From assembly GCF_026914265.1 (NCBI RefSeq), contig NC_069125.1, positions 68,898,046-68,962,045 of the forward strand: a stretch of 64,000 nt of DNA. Direction: 5' to 3'. The notes beneath the pieces are model-generated. The model was given only the letters and a program-made list of their open reading frames with translations. It was not told the origin of the DNA and made no database searches. The DNA comes from Mya arenaria (Eukaryota; Mollusca; Bivalvia; Myida; Myidae). The position numbers and the translations under genes are program-made. Shown here piece after piece: positions 50,401-61,909 of this stretch; within the stretch, counting starts at the first letter, position 1, and each line of letters begins with the position of its first letter.

Positions 50401-53400
50401 AACTATTTAAAACAAAGTACAGTTGAACACTGTTAATCCGAAATCATAGGCACAATAAATATTATTTCGGAATAGCCATATTTCAGATTAACAATTTTCA
50501 GAAAATGACAGCATTCACAAATTAATAATGACGCAAAATATTATGTTGCGAAGATTCAAATGTCGGTTACACGTTACCAATAAAATACAGTCTGTTTGAG
50601 TGATCTTTCGTAAACAAAAATATTTGTTGATTTATTGTTTAATAAATGACAAATAATTTGTTATCATACTTCTTTTTTAAAATACATAAAACATTTAAAA
50701 ATGACAGCACATGTATGCATTCGGATAATAGCACGGATTGTTCGGTAGCCGGTCGAGTGTGCAATGCAAATCTGATGAGATAGATATTTTCGAATGATAT
50801 TCAGGTTGTGTTAACCAGCAATTATATACACACTACATTACACAAATGAATTGCTCATTATATGACATCGATCTTTGTAACATACGCGTGCTCAATGTCA
50901 TTCTTTAACAAGCACTAAGTGTGCTCCATTGTCACCTCAAACCGATGCCCAAGTGCATTCGAAGTATAGTGTGAAAACTATGACATGAGCGAGTTCGAAA
51001 TAAGAATTGATAAATAGGTGTGAAATATCAAATCTGGACTGTAATATTTACTTCGGACTAGGGATTTCGGATAAAAGATTAAAAATTTAGTTTAACATAG
51101 AAGAAGTAAAATCGGGACTGAAAAATAATTTTGAAATAGCGATAATTTCGGATAAACGGTGTTTGGAATAGCGGTGTTCAACTGTAAAGGATGATGATTA
51201 TAACCCAAGATAGATACATGTATATCTAGGGACTATATTGTTAAAGGAGTTGCATTGCATCATGTCCCAAACATATTGTGATGTCTGTAGGGTAAAAAGT
51301 ATGGCACCTACACAAATGAAACTTGAGTCATGTTTGTCACATTTCCATCAGGCTAACAAAAGTTAAGGAACTTAATAAAAAAAATGGTCTGAAAAACCTT
51401 GTGTTGTCATGTAGCACCAAAAATGTTTCACCTTCACACTTAAGGCTTCAACAGAATGGGCACCACCAATTTATGTTAATACTCTTAACTAAGTAAAAAT
51501 GGTATGAAAAGTTATGTTGCCTGCAACACTAGAAGGATTGAACATACGCTCACAAAACTTCAAAGGAATGTTGGTCGTCATGGGAAATGATGCATCTGCA
51601 ATCTTTGACATTTCACTTTGTACCTAACATTTCATCAATATTTATGGTCCTCAAAGTGTTTTGGGATTCTTTTAATGCTTTATATTATACACTTTTAAAA
51701 TTTTAACCTGAAAATATTTAAAGGCCTTTATTCCATATGTCATGTGAATTCCTTGTAAAACAGCTATAAAAACCCTGCTTGCTCATAAAATTCAGGAAGG
51801 GACATCTGATTATGGTGCAATTTGTGGTGACCCTTCAAGATCCCTGGGAAATATAGTTAGTGTCAACCTCTGTGGAGTCATTCATCACAACTGTGATAGC
51901 TCTAGTTGCCATTGACCTACTAGTAGATCAACAGGATAACTCTTGTGTTGCTGGTTTCTTCAGTTTCAGTTGACCCTACCAGGAACATACATTCTGTGCA
52001 TCAATTTCATTTCAAGATTTTGTAGTAAGCCTTGAGTAATGCTTCTTGAAATGGAGAAATATGGACCAGAACAATTCCCAGTCTCATATTTGAACACAGT
52101 CTTACCTAAGATTATAAGTGACTGCATATTGCACCTTGAGATACCCAAAAAAGGTTATCTGTATCCTTTGAACATACATTTAGGTAAAAGCTTGATATAG
52201 AACTGTTTTTTAGCTCTACTGGCCAAAGGCCAGAAGAGCTTATGCGATGGTAATGTGTACGTAGTCAATGCGTTCTTGCGTCTGTAAACAATTGCTTGTG
52301 AACACGATACAGTCTTGCCTAGATTATGGCCCTTGATAATATAAAAAAATGCTATTGTGTAAACAATTGGTTGTGAACACGATACAGTCTTCATTTTTGA
52401 TTGTTTCTCGATGAAACTTGTACAGTATCTAGATATCCATTAGAGCTCGGTTCCTTTCGAAAACCAGCCAGATCCGCCCATGCCTGCCTAGATTATGGCC
52501 CTTGATAGTATAAAAAAATGCTATTGTGTAAACACTAGCTTGTGAACATGATAAAGTCTTCAGTTTTGATTGTATCTCATTGAAACTTGTACAGTATTTA
52601 GATATCCATTAGAGCTCGGTTCCTTTTGAAAACCAGCCAGATCTGCCCATGCATGCCTGGATTATGGGTCTTGAAAGTATAAAAGATACTATTTTAAGCG
52701 AAGTCTATTTTTAGCCAAGGCTACATGAGCGTCTATTTATAGCCAAGTTTACATGTAAGGTCACAATTGCTTGTGAAGGTTTGTTCAAATTATGCCCCTG
52801 GGGTCATTACTGCCCCCCCCCGGAGATATTTTCAAAATCTTGTTTCAAACCACAAGGCCCATACCTTTTTTATTTGTTGTGGAGCATCATATGTTGCAAT
52901 TGAAAACATTTGAAATAATGCCCCTTGGGCAAAAGCTGGCCCCACCCCTTTTGACTTTTTTATAAATTTTTAAAGCTACAGTAATGAAATTTTGACCATG
53001 TGAACAGTTTTGCAAACAAGCATTAATGTTTTCCTCGGATGTCCTTGGCTTTGACCTTTGACCGACTTTATTTTTAAAGCTATAGAAATGAAATTTTGAC
53101 CATGAGTACAGTTTTGAAAGCAAATATTCTTTACCCTCAGATTACCTTGACTTGGCACATATTAAAATAGTTCATGCAAATAATCTGCTTACAACACCTT
53201 TCCTCAGATGTTGAACGTGCAGCGTTTTCAGCTAACCCAAGCACTAAAAGTGAACTATATATTTGTTGCCTATTACTCAAACGTACATGCTCTGAATTGA
53301 AAATGACCACAAGAGCCATGCCAGTAGAGCATAGGCCCTTTTGGGCCTCTTGTTTTTGTAACTTTTCAATATGAACTATATTATTGAATCAATGGAATAA

Positions 53401-56400
53401 AATATAATTTCAGATCTCAGACACAAGTTTGAAAAACAGAAAAGACGAAAGTTGACCAAAGATGAAAAGAAGATCTTCATCAAGATGACACAAGATTTTA
53501 TCATGGAATTGTTTAAAGAACAGACAAATGAGTGTCCGGGGAAAGAAAATGAAAAATCAAATGTGGATAGTGAAACAAGAGCACCAAATACTGTTCATTC
53601 TAGTAAAGATGAAAACAAAAATCTGAATGCAGATCAACATTCGTCGATTAGGAACACGAATCCTGTTGAAGTGAAATCTGCTAAACAATGCTCAAGTGAT
53701 ACAGCACCTCAAAGAGCTGAAATACTGAATGTGCCAAGGGACAGAACTCCTAGCACCAAAAGAAAACTAGAAACAGATGTAGTTACTCCCCCTGCAAAGA
53801 AACCAACTGGAATGAGACAACAAATGAAGAGTGTTGAAAAACAAATATGTGTAATTGATAAGAAAGATATTATGAATGACATAAAGAAAAGCAAAGGCAT
53901 CTTTGATCCATTAAAAAACTGCACTTCTACGCCGATTAATGTACCTTTTCAATACAAGGGCCTTAGAGGAAGTGACATTGATCTCGATTCATCTTCCATG
54001 TTTCCATCACCTAGTAGCGCAAAGAATAACAAAATCAACGCCGTCTCAGTTTGTGAGTCTCCTACAAATGGATGGTTAAACACCTCCAGAGGCCCCAATA
54101 TCTCTAACTGCTCTGATATCCAGTCCACTTCAATGTGCCAGAAGTCTAATGTTTCAGGCAAGTCAACTCCAATGAGTCAAAAATCTAATGTTTCTGACAA
54201 TGTGATTAAAACATCTTTCAATTCTTCTGGAATGAAGAAACCGTCATTTCTGGAGCTGCTGTCAAGCAGTGACGACGATGAAGATATCTTGCAGGGTTTG
54301 GAGGCAGCTATGAAGAAAGGCCAGCGTGGCAGGGGGCGTGGTCGTGGGAGAGGAAGGGGCAGGGGTGAGTGTAACATAGCTGCTATGTAGACATTCACTT
54401 TTACTTCCATCCTGGCTACACTTTCACATTTTAGTCTTAACGGTTAACTACTGTTTAATTACTTTAGTGTTTGATAGAATTGATAAGACATTATATATAG
54501 AAGCATTTATATATTCTAGACTAATATTAAAGTTTTTATTAATCATACTGTTGACAGCCATGGTCATGTGTTTTGAATGAACATAAAAATAAAATAACTA
54601 AATTTTAGGCCGAGGAAAACATTCTTCATCAAATTCAATTCACCTGGATGACGATGATGACCTTGACTTTCCCTCACCACAGAAGAGAGGCCGTGGCAGA
54701 GGGCGGAGTAGGGGTCGGGGTGAGTTGTAGATATGGAATAATGCTGCTGTATATAACAATAATCTAGTTATTGAGAGTGAAATTAAAATTCTGCTTTTAA
54801 ATATCCTCTCAATTGTACAGTTCAAGACTATGCTCAGATAAAACTGATTATTTGATAAATTCAAGCATTTCACTGTCACTTGTATTTGAACATTGACAAA
54901 CTATAGCCTTATTAATGCAGGGTTCTCAATAAGTTTTGGTTGAACCGTCTCAAATAGTAAAGTAAACGACCAGCTTCTACTTATTCTACTGAAAATTCAT
55001 TTAGTTTTCCAAATTTGAACCGGCCCTATTGCCATTTGAACCGTCCATTTTGGCCGGCAGCCGGTTCTTATTGAGAACACTGTAAATGTAGTAAACATAT
55101 AAAAAATGCATTAATTTGAATAGTTAATGAACATGGGAAAAATTTAGTCTCTACGCTTGTAATGCATTTTAGGTACAGGTAAAAAATCTGCATCTGCTAT
55201 TGACCTTGATGACAGCGATGACCTTGGCTTTTTGTTGCCAGGCAGCAGAGGGCGTGGCACGGGTAGAGGGAGGGGTCGTGGAGCTAAGAGGCGAAAGACG
55301 ATTTGGTGAGTTGTATAGGGAATGCAATCCTTATAGCTTGTTTTATTTTTTCTCCCTTCCTTTTGGATAGAGAGGTACGCTTCGAGGCAAGAATCTTCAT
55401 TTGGGTTTGTTTGTTTCATTGAATTCATTTGCATTTACTTACTGAATAAGTCTGAAAATATTTGTGATTAGAGGGAAAATGGTATTTGCATTAGTCTGGC
55501 TTTCCACACAATGAATGAAAGCCTGCTGTACTCCTACAGTGAAGCTCCAACACCAATAGACAATGATGTGATAGTGGCATCTGAGAGTCCGAATCTGCCA
55601 GCAGTCCCGCGAGGGTTCTCCCGCTGTCCAGGATGTCAAGGTGAGCTTAATCATGCAACAGGCTGTTTTATACAAGCCTTAAAGACACATGTTTAATTAT
55701 AATTGTAATCAATCATCTAAGCACTCTTCAGTCTTGTTCAATAGAATTATAACTAGATATTAATTTGACAGCATCAAATTAATCACACTTCTGCACTTTG
55801 TATATTCCAATTTGATTTAGCACTATTCTCTCTCAATTAAATTACTGTGATGTTTATTATGTGAATATGAATAATTAATGTCATGAGATAAATGCAAATT
55901 AATTATACAAACACATTTTTGGACCACCTTATCAACGAGCCTACGACAATGTATTGTAAGATCTGGAACTTCAAATAAACCTAGTGTAAATTTACTGTCC
56001 AACTTATTACAAAGATATTGCAAATCAACCAAGAATGAAAGGTTTGAAAAAAAAGATGTTTGACAAACTTGTTGAAAAGATGGCCCTTCTATGTATTGAC
56101 TTTGAGGACAATCCTATTTGCAGATTTCTTTGGAGAAAGCCTGTTGGGAGCCCACAAGATTCGATGTCCAGCCTTGAAGTCAAGCCAACCTGCGTCTGGA
56201 GAGAAAGCAACACCAGACTCTAGTTTATGTGCAGGAAACATGTCCGCAAAGCAGTGAGCATTTTAGACAGCTTTTCATTGTATTGAACTATACTATACAT
56301 ATTCTAAATGAAAACGTTTAAAGGCTATAGGCGTAACAAGCATGATTTTGCTTTTTATACAATTCTGATCACAGACAATAAAAATCAAAATCTGTCCCCA

Positions 56401-58185
56401 AACAGGTACCAATAAGTCGTTTATTGCAACTGTAAAGTTAATGAAATGAAACAGGATATTGGCTGAGGTTTTTTTTACCATTTGTAGTAGGCAATGTAAG
56501 GCAGGGTCTTTTAGTCTACACATTTACATTTTCTGCGTAATTATCTATAACTATCCATTCCCCTCAGTTCCTCATCACGATTTATTTAAGGTTCTTTGGC
56601 TTGCTATCAAATTCAAGTTAACCTTGCAATCTTATGAACATATTGAAATAAAGGGTTCCTTTTGTTTGTACGCTTTTACGCCGCATAAGACCTAAGGCCC
56701 ACAGCCTAAAAAATGCTTATCATTGCAAAGTAAATTTTACATGTGAACTCTGTTGAGTGTTGGTTTATAGTCGAACAATCTGAAAATAGATGTACATGCA
56801 GCTTTGTACAATGTATTCTTATTTGGTTATACATCAGTAACTATTAGGTTTACATCAGTAACTCTTTTCTGTACTTTTTTATACAAACAATTAATATATC
56901 TTAATAATTACCATAAATCTTCTGCCAGAATAATGTGTATTGAAGTATTGTATGACTAAACAAAGATTGATTTAGCTTCAAGTAATTTAATCATGTTCTG
57001 ACATTTTTTCAGGACATCAACTTGGACAAGGGAAGTTCGACCAACTAGTTTTGAAAAATGCAGTGGCTGCAATGGTAGTAACTTATTAATAATTATTATT
57101 TATTCTGGGTGTAATGAATATTATTTAGAATAACTGCTTGTTTGCATTGAATAAGTAAAATGCTTGTTTTTATCTTCAATATGTAGGTCATAATAGGTAA
57201 ACATGTAGGTCACAATAGGTGAATATGTAGGTCACAGTAGGTGAATATGTAGGTCACAGTAGGTGAATATGAAGGTCACAATAGGTGAATATGTAGGTCA
57301 CAATAGGTGAATATGTAGGTCACAGTAGGTGAAATATATTTGGCATGTTCACATTAGTGTTAAGTTAAACTTGTTATTATTATACCTTGTGTATTTATAA
57401 TCACTGTAGAGTTTCCACAATATTTTTCAGAGCACTTTGCCGCATCATCCCTGTCTATGCACCAGACAAAATGTAAACGATGGCAGATTTTGAATGGCAA
57501 CCAAACTAATCCAACAAGTCCAGCGACAGAGAAGGTATTGGCCAATCAAAACGCTACCTGTACAGGGCAGAAACTGGGCTCAGGTTTTAAGGGCTCTGAA
57601 TCACCAACAATATCTGGGAGTGAGTCCGCCAGCGGATTAGAATCGCCCCCATGGCTCCAGGCTGCTGAAAGGAGACTTCAACGGCAGACATCGGGGAAAA
57701 CTGACACAGTTTGTAGAAACAGTGAGAGTAATGGTACATGCAGCTCTCTTGTGAACTCCGATATGACGAGTCCGGTATTGGAGTCTCAACAGTTTATGTT
57801 GGAAAAATATAGCAGGAATTCCCTGCAGACCAGTAGTACAGTAGTTCAGAATCATAATAGAAGTCAATCTAGTCAGAGTCTGTCAGTGCTGGGAAACAAT
57901 AGTGCAAGCAGTGTAGGTCAAAGTACCAGTCACAGAGGATCACAGTCTAGTCAGATAGGTTCAGCCAGAGGGCTGGGTTACAGTGCAATCAGTGATGATG
58001 GTGGGATTACAGAATCCTGTGTAACTTCCAATTCAAATTATTCCGTAGCTAGTAGGCAGCCTTGGAACCAACCAGGTGCAGGAGCCGCAGAGCCCCAGGG
58101 AGAAGTTCAAGTAGAGTGCCCCCTGTGTGCTGACTTGTACCCAACATACCTTATAGAGATGCATGCAGCTGTATGCAGTTTATAG
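44442..58185 (+). CDS. XNDC1-like protein: XRCC1 N-terminal domain, RG-rich modules and three UBZ4-like fingers
   Basis: Thirteen exons: 44442-44486, 47737-47875, 48074-48229, 49238-49463, 49650-49869, 50295-50370, 53414-54364, 54609-54719, 55173-55305, 55540-55640, 56124-56253, 57013-57074, 57431-58185. All have GT-AG borders and agreeing phases, summing to 3105 bases (1034 residues). Residues 1 to about 165 match the XRCC1 N-terminal domain, and match XNDC1 better than XRCC1: start MPTESIKYVVSFSSQ, then GYIDLG-like and SWDRVKVVCRQP blocks. In XRCC1 this domain binds DNA polymerase beta; no BRCT is present here. Residues 288-604 are polar with possible nuclear signals (KRK, AKK). Exons 7 (end), 8 and 9 each carry an acidic stretch then RG repeats. 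Three C-x2-C-x11-H-x3-C fingers lie near 715-734, 779-798 and 1013-1032. A nuclear, damage- or ubiquitin-linked role is inferred. Confidence 0.88.
44750..45850 (-). mobile_element. hAT-like DNA transposon remnant in intron 1
   Basis: The minus strand carries pieces of a hAT-family transposase. LVQTIAFAFNYSAKRMLYF lies near 45545-45490, followed by CATRWAAPRFEFVYAFVA near 45425-45370, where the family usually has CxTRW. Next comes a helical stretch SGILSFDFIVTLAVECILSG near 45310-45250. A C-terminal part near 45150-44780 reads like the segment before the dimerisation domain. Several stops separate the pieces, so it is inactive. It lies wholly inside the first intron of the XNDC1-like gene, in antisense. 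End repeats were not located. Confidence 0.6.
45968..46745. mobile_element. Dispersed non-coding element with about 181-bp internal repeats
   Basis: It starts TATGCCCCGGAAGGTGGGCA and ends CATTCGTCACATACTGTGAC then AGCTCTTGT. Inside, GTGTCCGGGCTGTAACTTTC occurs at about 46039, 46220 and 46401, giving a period near 181 bp. A degraded fourth unit follows. It has no coding frame. Sequences of this look are dispersed in bivalve introns; it lies in intron 1 of the XNDC1-like gene. Confidence 0.6.
46805..47240. repeat. Short direct repeat and homopolymer runs in intron 1
   Basis: A unit of about 36 bp (ATATTTTCATTGA...TTTAAAAGGGA) is doubled near 46807-46874. C runs occur near 46999-47022, a T run near 47092-47101, and G runs near 47224-47240. 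Confidence 0.8.
48560..48945. repeat. Dispersed repeat piece in intron 3
   Basis: Contains ACCAAATTTGGTTAGAATGT, GGACAAGTTCAGTAACCAGC and a later diverged echo (CCAAATTTGGTCAGAATAAC and GACAAGTTTGATAACCAGCC). This gives an internal repeat of about 170 bp. The wording resembles the element at 3392-4341. It is non-coding. Confidence 0.5.
50418..51186. mobile_element. Pogo/Tigger-like MITE with TA duplications in intron 6
   Basis: The element proper is 50420-51184. Its left end reads CAGTTGAACACTGTTAATCC and its right end is the inverted form of CAGTTGAACACCGCTATTCC. Both ends are flanked by TA, the expected target duplication of the Tc1/mariner-pogo superfamily, whose pogo branch often starts CAGTTGAA. 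The 765-bp interior has no transposase frame and carries further pieces such as TTCGGAT near both ends. It sits 49 bases after exon 6. Confidence 0.75.
52212..53357. mobile_element. Dispersed element in intron 6 with inverted ends
   Basis: It begins TAGCTCTACTGGCCAAAGGCC and ends GCCAGTAGAGCATAGGCCC then TTTTGGGCCTCTTGTT. The GCTCTACTGGC end is thus the inverted complement of GCCAGTAGAGC. The inside has two diverged units of about 178 bp around ACAGTCTTCATTTTTGATTG and ATCCATTAGAGCTCGGTTCC. Later parts carry the block GCTATAGAAATGAAATTTTG. It shows no coding capacity. Confidence 0.65.
54918..55082. mobile_element. Small MITE in intron 8
   Basis: The ends CAGGGTTCTCAATAAG and CTTATTGAGAACACTG are inverted repeats differing at a few positions and enclosing 165 bp. 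The CAGxGTT start is typical of hAT-type ends. A clear 8-bp target duplication was not found. An interior ACCGGCC/GGCCGG pairing gives it partial foldback character. Confidence 0.65.
57181..57332. repeat. 22-bp tandem repeat in intron 12
   Basis: About seven copies of GTAGGTCACAATAGGTGAATAT with minor variants, between exons 12 and 13 of the XNDC1-like gene. The G/T-rich AGGT units resemble donor and acceptor motifs but lie deep in the intron. Confidence 0.92.
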
Positions 58186-58806
58186 ATGACTTTATATACT
58201 AGTAAACTATTGCTGGGTTCACTCCTATCTTTATGTACAATTAATGAAGTAGTTCAATTAATGCTGGGATGGATCCGACATTATTTTTTGGATAAATGCA
58301 TGTTTTAATATGTTTATATATGTCTTAAAAGAGTTTGAAAGATTTAACATAACTTGATCTGCTTTTGCTGTTGTGCTTTCTGTTATGCCGTCTTGTTTTA
58401 TTTTATATTTGGATGAAGCTTCTTTATTAACGCAACATGATGCTGATGTTCCAGTTGTTACGCCTGTTGAGTACATGGTCCATGTGTTTTGCTGGAGATC
58501 TTATGAGGTATTCAAAGGACATTTAATGAGTTGAGGCAATGCAGTAGACTCTGTCATTGCAAAGACCTATATACACAAACCTTTGGACAAATTTTATACA
58601 TCTTCCACCTCACAAGACATACTTGTTACAGTTAAATAATCATTCAAACGTATCAACTTTTGAATTATATTATTTCCCCGCTAATTTAACCCTGTACAGA
58701 GTTGAAACAGACTGACAGGCATAAGTCGTATACAGACTTGAATTGATATGTTCATGAATACCTGCTAACTTCTAAGTGCACTGAACGTAACACACACGCA
58801 AACACT
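58186..58806. other. Convergent 3' ends of the XNDC1-like and tetraspanin genes
   Basis: The two stop codons face each other across 744 bases. The interval should hold both 3' untranslated regions. No perfect AATAAA was seen on the plus strand. The sequence 58638-58930 recurs at 63571-63841. Confidence 0.6.
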
Positions 58807-58812
58807 TTTATT
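58807..58812 (-). terminator. Poly(A) signal of the tetraspanin gene
   Basis: AATAAA on the minus strand about 120 bases past the stop. The same signal is kept at the same distance in the second copy (63725-63730). Confidence 0.65.
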
Positions 58813-58929
58813 ATATTATAAAAGTATAAAAAAAAACCTGAGATATGTATGTAAATACTTAATAGAACTGAAAGTTATGCCCAGACTAGAACATCTGGAA
58901 ACAGCTGCAGGTCTGCATTTAGGTTTCTT

Positions 58930-61909
58930 TCAAACAAGACCGGCTCTTTTCTTCTTGAAAACCGCAATTATTATAATCACACTGAAGAATATTGCACCAA
59001 GCTGAAAAATGGAAGAAAACATTTAATTGAGGTCTAAACAGTACATTTTGAACAGTATGATAAGTGCTGTCTAATTTCGGAATAAAAACATTGAACTCTA
59101 AGCCCACCAGCTGAGGTCAAATACAAGTTTGTGACCGGAGTGATTAAAGCTATTGAAGAAATTGTATTCATCATATCGATTTATGGAGGAAATCAACAAT
59201 TGGTAGATAATGCAATACATGGCGTTACCTCTGCTAGAACTAACAGACTTGCGACGGAAACAGCCGCCGAACCTAGCTGGTTGAACGTTCGATCAAATGC
59301 GTCATAGCAACCCTGGAATGATAGAGATACGACAGCTACACCACACATGTAAACAACAACAGAACTATACTTTCTGAAATGGAAGTAGATAAAACAAAGG
59401 AAATAGGGAAACATGTGTATTAGAATTGTCCCCTTTCATTTTTACGTTCAGCAACAACAACCGTGACCGGGATAAATATGTTTTTTTTACGAAATTAATA
59501 GGAAAAACGGTATATGCTTAACGTCAAATGTTGTGTTGAAACCTTACATCTGTGATTGTTTTGGTTTATTTTTGTGTCGTAATAGGAATTACTCTGCGTC
59601 GACGACGTCAGCTAAACCTTGGGCAGATTGTAAATTAAGAATATTTTGTCCACTCATGACGAAACTTGGTGACAGTATATTGGGCCATAATGACTCGGTC
59701 AAGTTAGTCTTGTTTAATTATAAACTTATTTTATTACCCATTCATGATAAAACTTGGTGAGATTATTTATGGGCATACTATGTTGGATATATTTGATTAT
59801 GGGTCAGATCACCTCAGTACCTCAATTAATTACAAATTTTGCTCCTTTTACAATAAAATATCTACTAGAATTGGTTTGACTGTGGTAGGCACATTAAATA
59901 GGCGACACATTCAATTCCGAGGAATTATAATATTTAAAATGGAAGAGTTTTACTGTCCGAGTGCATCTAGTAACTACATACTGATGTATGATATCCTTGC
60001 AAGTTCACAGTGCAGTCTGTGTTTGTGTAGTTAAGGTAGTTGTCAACGGCCACATCCTTGCAGCACGCATGCGGGATGACGTCACTTCCGCGGTCACCGT
60101 TCGTCCAAAACGCTGACGGAAGCGTCTCAAAATCATTCGAGGACGCTGTTATTGGGTGCACTCCACAGCAATCAAACTGCAATATATGTTATAATAGAGT
60201 AGCGAACATATTTGTTTTCATATTGAAACTCGGGACACTCTTATCAACGATGCAATCAATCGTATTTAGTGGTTATCATTACAAAATGCATGATTAAATC
60301 TATTTTTAATGATGCCAATATAATAAACATATTTGGGATTTGGATATTGTAATTTCTGGTCTGTTCGGTCTAACGATCGACGGTTAGACGAGTACAGTTT
60401 TATATATCCAGACTAGAAATTGGTATGATGAATTAAAGTCGGACTAAACTAATAAAGCATTGATAGTTACGAAGTTCACTATTAATGCTATTATACCATC
60501 GTCGGAACCCACATTACTCATCGGAATAAACCATGGGAAAATATCAGAGCGCAACTTCTTAAGGAATGATTATTCCTTGGCATTTCCCGTCCCCGATTTC
60601 ATGACCGAAAGGTTTGAGGGGTGTATCTCAGGCGTCCATATTAACGTCTGGATTTCACGAGGACGAAGTATCTGCAGTCAACTTGGTCAGGGTATTCAAT
60701 GGTGTATGTTATGAGTAGCCAGGGTAGCGAGTATGCTTTTATACATACGAGTATGAAGATGAAGTCCCAGCCCACAGTGTAGACGGTGATGTCGGAGAAT
60801 CCCGTGTACTCCTTCAGTAGGTCCAGGAACAGGGTCTCCAGGGCGTAGTCCACCTATGGATCCAAACAGTATCATATAATATAACTGCTCTGATATGATT
60901 TATGACGAACATGTGAAGAAAAAAATGCATAGCTCTACCAGTACCGTATTTAAGTTAGCATAGCCAGTTATATAGCGCGTTTTTCCGTAAAAGTAATACA
61001 AATTACAGGGGACTGTCATTTACGGAATGTTCTGTTTATTTCGTATTTCATTATTATGTAGAAGTCTACTGGTATCAAGTACATACCTCTCGTAAAAGCT
61101 TGACCCACAAGCTGACCACGGCAATTTCAACGATTATGACGAGGATGATGATGCCTATGTACTGAAATAGATATGTTGTCAACACAACTACCAGTGGTAC
61201 ATGATTTTCCTTGAAAATAATACAGCTGCATTCCTTAATAATTTGTATTTAATAGATTTAAACTAAGTAACGGTTCGGATACTCACAAGAAACAAGAGAA
61301 CACGTAGTGTGAAGAACGCGCCAATGCCGCCTATGAGTGATAGAACAATGGCAAACGCTCCGACGATAAATATGATGATGATCAGCGCATCGACGACCGT
61401 GCGGAGGTTGAAGTCGCCAAAGTCCACGAGCTCGAGGAGCTCCATGACGTTCTCGTTCTTGCTGATCTCCGAGTCCACATACTTCCCCACGATGATGATA
61501 CCCACACCCAACAACTGCAAGTACACGTCGTGCATTATGAGGAGGCGGGGCGGGCTGTTTTACATAAACATAGGACTTAAAAGTGTTCTGCATTTTGTCC
61601 ACGAATTAAACGTATACATGTATAATTCTTAAAGGGGCAGTCAATGGAAGTAACAATATATACGCTCTGGTGGTAAGACCCTTAACCGCCGACATTGCTT
61701 GAACGGGTTTCAAACTTGATTCTACTTAAAAGTTAGCACAATCTTTAGGTATAAATTAATTTTAATATTATAATATTGAGGCACAAATCGCTACATACCA
61801 GCGATAAGATGTTCAGAACGACGAGCACGACGATGCCGACGTTAGCGAGGAACGTGAGTAAGGAGTTGTCGGGCCCGTTCTGGGCGGTCTTAGTCCCTCC
61901 ACCACCCAT
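58930..61909 (-). CDS. Tetraspanin (seven exons)
   Basis: Seven exons on the minus strand: 61799-61909, 61287-61514, 61087-61161, 60749-60853, 59982-60176, 59229-59312 and 58930-59001. All have GT-AG borders and all are in phase 0, totalling 870 bases and 289 residues. Tetraspanins are four-pass membrane proteins that organise adhesion and receptor microdomains. Membrane segments lie near residues 17-46, 80-102, 106-130 and 249-282, ending in a KKKRAGLV tail. The large extracellular loop (about 139-245) contains the CCG hallmark at 176-178, a HACC pair near 209-212, one cysteine near 228 and GCY at 239-241, giving six cysteines or three disulfides. The start MGGGGTKTAQNG has no clear alternative. 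The gene converges on the XNDC1-like gene, and part of it is duplicated to the right. Subfamily not assigned. Confidence 0.93.

Noticed and set aside
61258-61602. A 114-residue minus-strand frame in a second register
   Set aside because: It is an out-of-frame reading of tetraspanin exon 2.
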